Below, in pieces: positions 46,675 through 59,144 of a DNA stretch of 64,000 nt. Origin of the DNA: Acanthochlamys bracteata (taxonomy: Eukaryota > Streptophyta > Magnoliopsida > Pandanales > Velloziaceae); NCBI GenBank assembly GCA_019914995.1, contig CM034127.1:6076001-6140000 (forward strand). The letters run 5' to 3'. The notes under the pieces were generated by a model that saw only the letters and a list, made by a program, of their open reading frames with translations, was not told where the DNA came from and made no database searches. The position numbers were made by a program, and so were the translations under genes. Within the stretch, counting starts at the first letter, position 1; every line of letters starts with the position of its first letter.

Positions 46675-48195
46675 ATGGCTTCCTTGGTCTCTTTCTTAGA
46701 AGAGCGGTACCTACAGTTTACCATCTCCTTTGCCTCCTTCATTGTTTTAATCATATGGCGAATCGTCGAACGCAATCGCAGCCGCGGTATTTGTCCTACC
46801 AACTGGCCATTGATCGGAATGCTGCCAGGGTTTCTATTTAATGTCCACCGCTTGAATGAATGGATCACTCATATCCTGGCCGAGTTTGGCGGCAGCTTCC
46901 TGTTTCGCGGGCCGTGGTTTCTGCACGCAGACATTTTCTTCACCGCCGACCAGGCCAACGTGCGCTACATCTTTAACACCGCCTACAACAACTTCACCAA
47001 GGGTCCCCAGTTTGCTGAAATCTTTGACGGTCTTGGCATAGCCTTGTTTGGGGCCGATAGGGATGAGTCTTGGCGAGCAAAGCGGCGTGCAGCTTACAGC
47101 GCATTGAGCGACCCGCGGTACCGCTGCTTTAGTGCAGACTGCACGAGAATGAAGTTGGAGGGAAAACTAATCCCGTTGTTTTACGGCGTAGCGGAGTCTG
47201 GCAAGGCCATTGATCTTCAGGATGTGTTTCTGCGATTTGCATTCGATATCAGTAGCAAACTTACATGTGGTGTGGACTTACAATGCCTCTCTCCCTCCTT
47301 CCCAGCTGTTCCCTTGATGGAGGCCGTGGATGTTATCATGCAGACCTTTTTCTTACGGCACCTCATTCCGCCGGTAATCTGGAAGACTCAGCGGCTTCTC
47401 AACCTCGGTCAGGAGCGCAAGATGGCGGCTGCTCACCGTCTTTTTCACGACTTCATGGACAACATCGTGAAAACAAAACGTAAGAGTGCTAGCGTCGAAT
47501 ACAGCTCGGACTCCTCTACATCTCCTGACATTTTGTCTTTTTATATATACAATCAACCGGAAGACGTGCGCTACCTCATGACGGACGAGTTCCTGCGAGA
47601 CACGGGCTTCACCATGTTGACCGCAGCGCGGGACACAACCGGTACCGCACTTGCTTGGTTCTTCTGGATACTAAGTCAAAACCCTGAAGTACAGAACAAG
47701 CTTATCCAGGAGCTTGATTTGTGCTTCAAGACACAATCTGACATTCAGCAGCTGATCTACTTACACGCATCAATCTGCGAGAGTCTGCGGCTGTACCCAC
47801 CGGGTACCATTGAGCACAAGAACGTCCTGAAGCCAGACATTCTCCCAAGCGGACACGAAGTACGGCCTGGAACAAAGATAATGGCTTCAGTATACTCAAT
47901 GGCAAGGATGGAGAATGTGTGGGGGAAGGACTGTGCAGAGTTCAAGCCAGAACGCTGGATATTGGAGAACGGAAAATTGAAGCACGAGCCGTCGTACAAG
48001 TTCTTCCCGTTCATTTCTGGTCCGAGAATTTGCATGGGCAAGGACCTGGCGATGACACAGATGAAGATGATTGTTGCGGCAGTGCTTTCCAAGTTCCGGT
48101 TTGAAGCAGTGGAAGGTTTTGTCTATCAACCGAAGCTCAATATATTCCTTCGCACGAAGAATGGGCTCATGGTTAGGGTAATAAAGAGATCGTAA
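46675..48195 (+). CDS. Cytochrome P450, CYP96-like (CYP86 clan)
   Basis: Intronless, 506 residues from MASLVSFLEERY. An upstream in-frame ATG at 46585 lies before the TATA-like palindrome and would put 30 unlikely residues ahead of the membrane anchor. N-terminal hydrophobic anchor at about residues 10-28, then the hinge-like NWPLIGMLPG. I-helix LTAARDTTGTALAWFFWIL; ESLRLYPP (ExxR); FKPERW; haem loop FISGPRICMGKDLA with the Cys ligand. The pattern and lack of introns match plant CYP96A/CYP86 enzymes of the ER, which hydroxylate fatty acids or alkanes for wax and cutin. The I-helix has AARDTT where AGRDTT is usual. Substrate cannot be assigned. Frame intact. Confidence 0.92.
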   Translation: MASLVSFLEERYLQFTISFASFIVLIIWRIVERNRSRGICPTNWPLIGMLPGFLFNVHRLNEWITHILAEFGGSFLFRGPWFLHADIFFTADQANVRYIFNTAYNNFTKGPQFAEIFDGLGIALFGADRDESWRAKRRAAYSALSDPRYRCFSADCTRMKLEGKLIPLFYGVAESGKAIDLQDVFLRFAFDISSKLTCGVDLQCLSPSFPAVPLMEAVDVIMQTFFLRHLIPPVIWKTQRLLNLGQERKMAAAHRLFHDFMDNIVKTKRKSASVEYSSDSSTSPDILSFYIYNQPEDVRYLMTDEFLRDTGFTMLTAARDTTGTALAWFFWILSQNPEVQNKLIQELDLCFKTQSDIQQLIYLHASICESLRLYPPGTIEHKNVLKPDILPSGHEVRPGTKIMASVYSMARMENVWGKDCAEFKPERWILENGKLKHEPSYKFFPFISGPRICMGKDLAMTQMKMIVAAVLSKFRFEAVEGFVYQPKLNIFLRTKNGLMVRVIKRS

Positions 48196-48426
48196 CAGTC
48201 GATATAGCCCTTCATGATGTTTGTGTTCACCTTCATGGATTGCGGAAAATTGTGTTATCTTCAAAGTTGTTATTTCTAGTTAATGTTTCCATATGTATGA
48301 CATTTGGTGTGTTTCCGTTGACTCTTGTGTTACTTGTGTATAGTGTTTTTCTCTCTCTTATAGAGCTACAATTTTGTGTTGGCGTCCGTTGATTATACTA
48401 TTGTGTTACATGTGTATACTCTTTTC

Positions 48427-49266
48427 TATGCTGACAATATATGATTCGATCTGAAAACGCGATATAAAATCGACCTATTTAATTAGAACTAGAGTTGCAA
48501 ATTTTGATCCGTATAAATATATGAATTGGGTTAGGATTGAACGAATTTAACCCGGCTATTAAATAGATCGACTCGAGTTAATTTGAAATTGATCCACCAA
48601 TCCAAATTATTATATCTTGAAGGAATAATACTTGATTAAAATATTACAATAAAAATAATTAATAATAGTAATTTATAAATAATTAAATTATATGATATTT
48701 ATAATAAATTGTTATTTTTATACTTTGGTAAAAAAATATAAAATGAGAATTATAATATTATCGAAAATATTATTATGTAGGTGTTTCTGTAATGACGAAT
48801 TTGAATTTCATATAAAAATTTTTAACAAAATTTTATTAGATAGCTATGTTTATCAAAATTTTTATCTAAATTATTAGTATATATTTGTAATCATAAAATT
48901 TCAATTGTCACCATATATTTTCATAAAATAAAAATAAAAATTTTTTTTGGATATTTTAAAAACTGATGAAGATATTAAAGAATGCACATTTTGACGGGTA
49001 TTCACTATATCTCGTCACTAAGAACATCGTGCATTTTCATTACAACTGATTTTATAATTTCACTGAATTTTAAAATTATAGCATTAAAAATTAATAATTT
49101 AATTATTAAATGGGTCGATCTAAATTTGACCCAATTATTAATATGTTGGATTAGGATTAAACAATTTTGATCCGTATAAATTTATGGGTTGGATTAGAAT
49201 TGAACGAATTTGATCCGATTATTAAATAAGTAGATCCAAATTTAGGAAGCTAAATTGCCACCCCTA
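48427..49266 (-). mobile_element. hAT-like non-autonomous element, copy B
   Basis: 840 bp flanked by CTCTTTTC (48419-48426) and TTCTTTTC (49267-49274), seven of eight identical. The minus-strand end TAGGGGTGGCAATTTAG matches the left end of the copy at 50106. The other end, TATGCTGACAATATATGATTC, matches the opposite end of that copy. The two copies are therefore in opposite orientation. No transposase. Confidence 0.7.
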
Positions 49267-50105
49267 TTCTTTTCTCTCTCTTATACAGCTACATTTTTGC
49301 TATTGTATATATAAGAGCTATTTAAAAGTACTTTTAAAAAATATTTTTTAAAATTAAAAAAGTATTTTTATCTTATTTTAAAAATAAAATCTATTTTTTG
49401 ACTTAAAAGATAATACTAAGATTTTATTACGTAAAAAGTTTCTACTTTTAAATAATTTTTTTAAAATATTATATAAAGTTTAATTAAAAAATATGAATTA
49501 AGTTTATGAATAAAATTAAGTTTATATTATTTAGTCTTAGTTAGCTTTCTTAGTTCTTATAATTACAACTTAAGTTGTATCAGATAGAGAAACAGGAACC
49601 CGTCGGTGTTTTGGTTAAACTATTTGTGCCGGCAATTTTTACTATCATTCTTTTCTGATACGCCTACGAACTCAGGCATCCGAATATGCATGGGGTTTCG
49701 CCGTTCATGAATACCTTATAAGAGCATCCCTACAGTAGCCTAGAAAAGATTAAGACAGGGATGATAAAACGGAGAGAAGATCAGCAAGAAGGATACAAAA
49801 AAAAATGATAAGAAAAAGAGGGAGAAAAAAATGAATGTAATAAGTGATTATTATCTTCCTGAATGCAGATGAGGTGAGTTTTTAAGTTTGGTCAAAAGTA
49901 TTTACCGGTTTTAATTTCTTGTATTGATTTCGATTAAGCATAGGCTTACAAGCATTAATTCCCCATCTTTCCAAAGAAGTGTGAAGCACAGAGATGTCTC
50001 TTGTGTTTTTAATTGACGTTTACTAAAGCCAACGAAATTGGCAGGCAGTCCTCCCTACTATAAACATGATGGATGATCACGAGGTATAAGTTAGTATATC
50101 AATCA
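49267..50105. other. Intergenic DNA between two hAT-like copies
   Basis: No gene recognised. An A/T-run body at about 49320-49500 may be half of a family A element. TTTTCTCTCTCTTATACAGC at 49269 repeats sequence found at 48346. Confidence 0.4.
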
Positions 50106-50960
50106 TAGGGGTGGCAATATAAATTGGTGCGTCAATTTCAGATCGACCCATTTAATAACCGGGTTAAATTTGTTCATCTCTAACCCAACTCATGAATTTA
50201 TACGGTCAAATTGTCAACCCTAATCCAACATACTAATAATCGGATCAAATTCGGATCGACTCATTTAATAATTATAATTATTAATTATTAATTTTATATT
50301 TTTAAATTTCAGCGAAATTATAATATCAGTTCGAATAAAAATGCACGATTTTACTAACGAGATATAATTATGTTTGACAAAATATGCATTCCTTAATATT
50401 TTCATCGGCCCTTAAAATATCCAAAAAAATTATTATTTTTATTTTTTGAAAATATATGATACTATCGGAAATTTATGATTATAAATTCATATTAATAATT
50501 TCGATAAAAATTTTGATAAATATATCTATTTAACAAAATTTTCATAAAAATCTTTATACGAAATCTAAATTCGTCATTAAAAATACCTACATAATAATAC
50601 TTTCGATAAAATTATAATTTTCATTTTATATTATTTTATTAAGATATAAAAATAAAAAATTAATTATAAATAAAATATAATTTAATAGTTTGTAAATAAC
50701 TATTATCGATTATTTTTATTACCAATATTTTATTATATGGTAAGAAAAAATCAAGAATTGTTCCTTCAAAAAATAATATTTCGGATTGATGGGTCAATTT
50801 TGGATTAACCCAGGTCGACCCATTTAATAACCGGATCAAATTTTTTCAATCCTAATCCGATCCATATATTTATACGGGTCAAATTTTTCAATTCTAACCT
50901 TGATTAAACAGATCGATTTCGGATTGAATTTTCTAGTCGGATCATATATTGCCACTCCTA
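50106..50960 (+). mobile_element. hAT-like non-autonomous element, copy A
   Basis: 855 bp flanked by perfect 8-bp direct repeats ATCAATCA (50098-50105 and 50961-50968). Terminal inverted repeats TAGGGGTGGCAATATA and TAGGAGTGGCAATATA (15 of 16). The ends and 8-bp duplication fit hAT elements. Subterminal ATCGACCCATTTAATAACCGG motifs occur at both ends. No coding capacity. Confidence 0.8.
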
Positions 50961-50968
50961 ATCAATCA

Positions 50969-51850
50969 TATTGTGTTATAGTAAATTCTTAAGCTTTTCT
51001 TAATTTTACATTACCAGAAATAGGCTTTTCAAGTGTGACAGAGCAAGACTGTTGAAGAGTGACAATAGAAAAACCCGCATTACATCGTCCGCGACGGAAG
51101 CAATTGGGTAAAACAGGAAAGCTAGGGTATAAGCAGCGGGCATCAACACTGGACGCAACTTTAATATGTCAAGCGCGAAACACTGAACACCGTACTGCTG
51201 CAAGTTTATGTATTGCGTTTTGACATTACTTATTTTAAAAATAATTTTAATTTATATTTTTAATATATTTTTTATAAATATTTAAAATTTTATTAAAAAT
51301 TTTAAAAAATATTACGTAATAAAAATTTTTATTATTTTTTAAATAAAAAATAAAATATATTTTATAAAAAACTTTTTATTTTAAAAATATTTCCAAAACG
51401 CTCCTAGCTTCTCCCGAATCTGCTGCTGCATTGACCATTTATCCACCTTCGCTTTCATGCTGTCCGCAATGAAGAAGTGAACCAAAGGGGTTTTTCATGC
51501 TTGCACAGACTTTGCAAAACAAGCAGACCGCAAATAGGCCCTATTTAGACGAGCTTATTTAGGCTTAATAGCTTTTAAAATAAAAAATTATATATAAAAC
51601 TAGATCTATAAATTTAAAATATATCTTATCTCTCCTATATTTAAAATATTTCTATTCTCATTCAGCTTATAAGTACGATTTCGTACAAACACAATCGGGA
51701 ACTTATTTTAAAATACACTCTTTTTCACCGAATGCACTTTTTAAAAAGCTCCTTATTTCAGAAATAAGCCTAAGCTATCTATTTTACAAATAAGCTCATT
51801 ATGTCAATAAGCAGTCTTTACAGCTCAAGCAAGCAGGCCTATATCACAAC
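50969..51850. other. Intergenic DNA
   Basis: No gene. A family A-like body lies at about 51211-51404, from GCGTTTTGACATTAC to TTCCAAAACGC. The part near 51850 may hold the eL37 3' UTR. Confidence 0.4.
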
Positions 51851-52252
51851 CTTGCGCTCCTAACAATAACCGCTTGTAGCAAGAGCTTTGTAACAAGGGC
51901 AAATAACCTTTCCTCCACTCAATTCTCCTAAATATCAAGCATTTCCTTACTCTAAAGCAACTCCAAGTTAAAAACAACCGACAAGAACACCAACTACATA
52001 CGCATTGGTATAACTCAGATAATAAGGTTCCCATTACCACAACCAAGTACGTTGATAGAACAAGTAGAATAGCAAATCAGAACATGCAAACAAATGGAGA
52101 TCCACCATGAGTACAAAATGAAGGTGATAGTTAAACGACAAAGTCGATCCAGACATCCCAAGGTCCAGTATGACAAAAAATTATCTCAATAGCTCCTAGC
52201 AATTCAAGCCCAACGAACATTATGATACGCATACAGTCTAACCAAATCCTTT

Positions 52253-53903
<1,651 letters not shown>

Positions 53904-53984
53904 TTCAGAGGCAGAGCTGCAGAGACGAAGCTCGCGGCGGCGGTAGTGAATGAGAGAACGAAGAGAGTGCAAAATACCTAGGGC

Positions 53985-54075
53985 GCGTAGAGGTGTTGGG
54001 CTTTTATAATCCCCAGACTCTATTCAGAAATGCTCTGTCTAACTGAGCCGGGAACAACTACTTGGGCCCTATCGG
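53985..54075 (-). promoter_or_regulatory. eL37 core promoter: TATA box and site II motifs
   Basis: TATAAAAG on the minus strand at 54008-54001, about 100 bp before the ATG. AGCCCA overlaps it downstream, and GGGCCCAA lies near 54062-54070. Site II (TGGGCY) motifs are common in plant ribosomal protein promoters. A telo-box-like AAACCCTA occurs on the plus strand at 54302-54309, further away. Confidence 0.5.
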
Positions 54076-54084
54076 GCTCTTTCG

Positions 54085-55270
54085 AAAAAACAAATAGATA
54101 TCATTTGAAAATTTTTTTATCTATTTTTTAATTTAAATATTTTATTTTATATTTTAAATAATTTTTAATTATTTTGGAGAATGTTTTTTAAATAAAAGTA
54201 CAAAATTTACTTATAAAGTTTTATTATTATTTTTTAAAATAAAAATAAAAATTTATTTTTTAAAAACTTTTTAAATATATTTTTTTAAAATTTTTTTGGA
54301 AAAACCCTACGAAATATCTTTCTAGTCAGTTGGAACTAATGGACAGGCATATCGTTAACTTTGAAAAAAGCTCATAAACCAAATTTCTCTAAATTTTCAG
54401 TATATACATTGTTCAATATAAATGATAAAAAGTGCGATATTTCTAAAATACATATTTTAGAAACGTCCGAATTGGTTGAAATTTGATCGGTATTCACAAA
54501 TTAGCTACCAAAAGTTATGAATAATATGTGTTTCTCATTATTGTGTACAACATCCATTTTTAGACTTATAAAATAATAATCCAAATATGATAAAGGTTGT
54601 GAAATTTAGTTTATAAGCGGAGTCAAAGGGTCTTAAAATCTACTTGAACGGTTCCAGCTTTCAAATTGACACTCCGTTTATCAAAACCCATTCATAGAAT
54701 AAGAAGTTAAAAAGTTTTAGATAGTCAAATCCATATATATGAAAGGACTCATAACTTAAATACTAAGTTCAATTTAGCTACTTAATCACCAATGAATCCA
54801 ATACATATGTAGCGGGACAATATCTTATTATTCGGCAGTCTTTTTGGATCGATATTTAGTTTGGATACGACTTCTCTAGTTTTATCTTTTCTGAAGTTTT
54901 TGTAGCACAAAAAACTTCGACGATGATAGTGACATATATATTACTATTCACCAAACAACTGAGAACTGTTTTATTATCCTTAAAAACAAGAATGAAAAAT
55001 AATCAAATACTGAACCTCATACACTAATAGAAGAAAATTGATACCTTTGAGCAATGAACTTATTATATTTTTATTTTTTAAAATTATTTTATTAATTCTT
55101 AAAAAGTCGTACTACTTTTAATGGTTTGATGGATGTTAAATTTAGGTTGTGTTCTTAAGATTTGTTCTATTATTAGAAGTTTATTTTTGTAGTTCTCATT
55201 ACCAGTTTATTATCATTTCTAGTCTACATACACTTAGATGTTGATTTTTTTATGTATGTCTGTTATATTA
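54085..55270. other. AT-rich intergenic DNA upstream of eL37
   Basis: A family A-like body at about 54085-54310; the rest has no recognisable coding or repeat feature. Confidence 0.4.
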
Positions 55271-55274
55271 TATA

Positions 55275-57603
55275 TAGGGAAAGATAGTTTCTATCTAAGA
55301 GTAACCCTAGCACTTTCTTTTTAATTTATAATCGGAATGATCTCAAAATTCAATATGTATAGTTGGATATGAAAAATGATAAATTAGAAATGTTAACGAA
55401 GCTTGCGGAAATCAACACGAGGGAGAGAGAGGGTGAATTTAGTTATGACGAAATAAAAAAAAGAATCTTCTCTATTCAAAATTAAGTCACCGATCAATAA
55501 TTTGTATCGAGAATATTAGCACAATAAAACTGAACAAAATAAAAACATGTATTAGGACATGCAAACTAGACATCACACAAAAGCTTTTACTTGGTTCGAC
55601 ATCACAGTATCTATGTCTACGCCACTTGAATCTTAAAGTGAAATTCACTAACTTTAAACTTTTTTATTCGAGTAGTTTTTTCTTCGGCAAATTACCTGAG
55701 GCTTATGCCATTTTCATCTTAAAGTGAAATTCGCTAACTTTAAACTAACGTACAATCACCAACACTTGATGCTTGCAAAACACTTTTACCTCAAGCCGTG
55801 TCTTCTCGTAAGGATAACTCACCATAGCCTTCTAGAGCACAAAGTCTCTATGGCTGCCACGTGCACGCCTCCACAAAGGCATAGCACAAACCCACTACCA
55901 TACACTTAGACTAGCTCACCTTTGAACTTAGTAAGTTCTCTTACATTCTTCTCTCAAGATTACAGGATAAATCACGAATTTAGTACAAACGATCTCCCTT
56001 ACAATGATGTCTAATCACTTAATAAGAAAGCATAATGAAATCATACAAAAGAAAAGAGAACAATGAACTTAATACTCATGGTTATTTTGAAGGTAAGTTC
56101 TATTCTAAGGAGTAAGCTTCTTCAACTCGGTTAAGTAAACTGGTTGGTGTATTTTTGTTGTCCTCATGCTGAAAATACTTTTCTTGGTCTCAGTATCAGA
56201 TCTGCACCATAGATCAAGCTCCCATGGATAGCGAGAGTGCAAGGCACAAAACAAAAGGAAACGGCTATTATGTAGCTTTCTTGCCACAGGGTTTCTTTAT
56301 TTGAATTTTTCTTTGATTTCTTTCCTTTGCTAGTCATTGCTTAATGGATGTCTTTGACTAAGTTTCTAGAACACCTCTTCAAAGTTTGAAAGACTCAAAC
56401 ATCGATTGGAATTGCTAACTCATTTGATGGATGCTATACAAGATTTTAGTTAGCATATCAACCAAGTTTAATAGCAGATTTTTTCTAGTAACTAGTACAA
56501 TCTCTTGAAAAGAAATAATATTCATGATATTCCATACAATCTACTTACAGAGATATTATCAAAATTCAAACGAGTGGCTAAGATATAAGGATTTGAATTA
56601 GATTAGTTATAAGTTGTTCCCTTGCTGGATTCTTTTCAGTTTATAGATTTGCTAAATATCTCTTTATAAAATATGTAATCAAATATTCTAAAAAGTCTTC
56701 TAGAGATGTCTTGCAACTTTTGAAATTCACTTGCAACTAGTTGGCACACTTACGAAACTAAAAAAACATTTCGAGCATAATCATAAGTCTTGGCTCTGTC
56801 CATTAGGGAAGAAGTATGTCCAGCCACTTTGTTGATTTTTTTTAGCTTCGTTAGTGGATGTTGTTGGTTTAGATCTTGGCTGTAGATACCATGTCAAGTT
56901 AGCTTTTATCAACTAAAATGAGATCACAAAAATATGACTTGAGCTGAGAAATATCGATCTTAGAAATTGTTGTGGAAAGAGGGTTAATCAGAGGTGCATC
57001 CAAGAGTGACAAAAGCAAACATTAAACTTATCCGATTTTGTAAAATTCATATCTCCACGAAATAATCTGAGATTGTTACTGTAGTAATTTCAAGATATAT
57101 GCCATATAATAGAAAAAATTAGATCATAAAAGGCTTCAAGATGTGGCATTTACAAGTTGGTGTCTAAAGACGGTACAGCTGAACTAGTAGAGTTTTCTGT
57201 GTGAATAGCTAACTTTACAGATCTTGTCTTCGATGCATAATGGATTTTCTTTCTACTTGTCTTGATTTTACTCCTTATCAAATTAGTATCCAATATAACT
57301 TGTCTAAAACTTAATAATGACTCTCAAATATGTGTTATCAAAATATATGGAATTATCTGGACTACAAATGGACTCTCAGTCTGGTCATTTGATTAACATG
57401 ACTAAAAGAAGATAATATAAATATTTTGAAATTTTTGTTGTTTATTATTTTGATCAAGTGATCGGATAGATGTGAATTTTGTTAGTATGCTTCTAACTCA
57501 AATTCTTCATATTTGATAGTGAAATTAGATTTGTAGATCACCCAAGTATTAAATTGGAGAGAGAGTTCCGGTCGAGAAAGAGTACATTTATCTCTTTCTA
57601 TTA
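55275..57603. mobile_element. Possible larger inverted-repeat element
   Basis: Inverted, diverged arms at about 55315-55400 and 57480-57570 share blocks such as TGATCTnAAAATTnAAT and AAATTAGAAnnnTTAAC in opposite orientation. The arms also resemble those of the small fold-back element at 33264-33569. The interior has no clear transposase. Near 55575-55625 it contains TTTTACTTGGTTCGACATC, a phrase like that in plant Copia LTRs, so a nested retroelement scrap is possible. Ends are estimates. Confidence 0.35.
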
Positions 57604-59144
57604 TATATTTAATACGATAGTTTTACGAAAATATAGAAATATAAATTAATAATTTTGATTATTAAATAGACGATTCGAATTTGATTTAATTATTATATAT
57701 TGTAGATTATGATTGATAATTTCGATCTATATTATTATATAAGTCAAACTAGATTGAGTGATTTTAATATGATTATTTAATAAATCGATCCGAATTTATT
57801 TATTAATTAGTCATTGACCTATGTTAGAACAAATTTTAACTTCTATATCGAAAGGAATAAATTGTCAAATTGAAACATTGTTGCAATATAATATCATGTG
57901 CTATAACAACTCAAATTCGATCCTAAATATCATCTTCTCAAACGTTTGGAACATAACACCTAAATTTCGTAATTGAAAAAGTTTAACGGTTCAGGAACCG
58001 ATGTAGAATATTTCATGAATCCTAAATTAAAAGCAGCAACTTGTATACTTTATGAAAAAGCTTCTTCCATTCAATGGAAAATGTTTCTTCCATTCGTATA
58101 TCCTTTGGGCAATCACTGCTTAACATCGCAAACTTTTGAAGTATTGCTTTCAGAATGTGAAATTTATGGAACACAATCTGAAAGTTTATTATGCCATTCA
58201 TCGATTATTTAGTTTGGACTTGTAGATGCTTTCATAAGAAATTTTTTAGAGAACTTTTAGCGATTACTATTATTGTTTTTGAGATTCAGCAACTTGTATA
58301 CTAAACAATGGGCAATCACGAGCAATGAAGAAAAAAGTATTAGTGGCGGTGAATTTGAGATTCAGGAATATTGTTACTTTTGAAATAAAAGAGCCTACTG
58401 AGGATAAATAGCCAAAAATAGGAGAATTGACTTTGCAGAATAAAATTTTAGGAGCTTTAAAAAAAATTTAAATACATATAAATTGTATAATACATAATAT
58501 TTTTATTTATAACTTTTATTATTTTTAATCAAAAATTAAATTTTTTTCTCCAAAAGTTTTAAATAAATTTATTAAAAAAATCTCCTTATTATAAACACTC
58601 CAAGACATCCCCGTAAGCTGTTTCCACAAGTTTTGAACATCAGTACTAAAAAAGAGTTAGAATATAATAATGTTTTTGTGCACTTTGTGAAGCAAAGCTA
58701 TAGAATCATTTCAAACAGGTTACCTTTTGCTAGAAGCATGGAGTGGCCTTTGCGTTTGTCACAAGCAATTTTCAAAGGCCTAGCAGGTAAGGAATTACAT
58801 AAGCGAGAAATGAAGCAGAGGGGCGAAGTGACTAGTCAATTGAAGTGTGAGCAAGCAAGAGTCAGTTCTATGTTTAGTAAGATTATCTCCCTTTCGGTTC
58901 AAAGAGGATTGCCAGAATTTAATATCAACTAGTTAGTTACAAGGGTGATACTATATTGAAATTACATCTCACAATGCTGCCAAATAAATGAAAGAGCATT
59001 CTGTCCAAGACCCCACCAACCGTGACCTTCAAAAAGGATGCCAAACTGCATTGCAGTGGGACATGTAACCCTAAGTATATATGTCCAGGCATTTCAAAAG
59101 TTGCACAAACTAGCAGATTCTTCTATGAGCTCTGAAATTTAGCT
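57604..59144. other. Intergenic DNA and PRP19 3' flank
   Basis: No gene recognised; frames at 57973-58212 and 58633-58932 are open but featureless. A/T-run sequence at about 58440-58610 resembles half of a family A element. Confidence 0.4.

Noticed and set aside
47896-48264. Minus-strand frame opposite the P450 3' end
   Set aside because: It is antisense to the well-supported P450 coding sequence.
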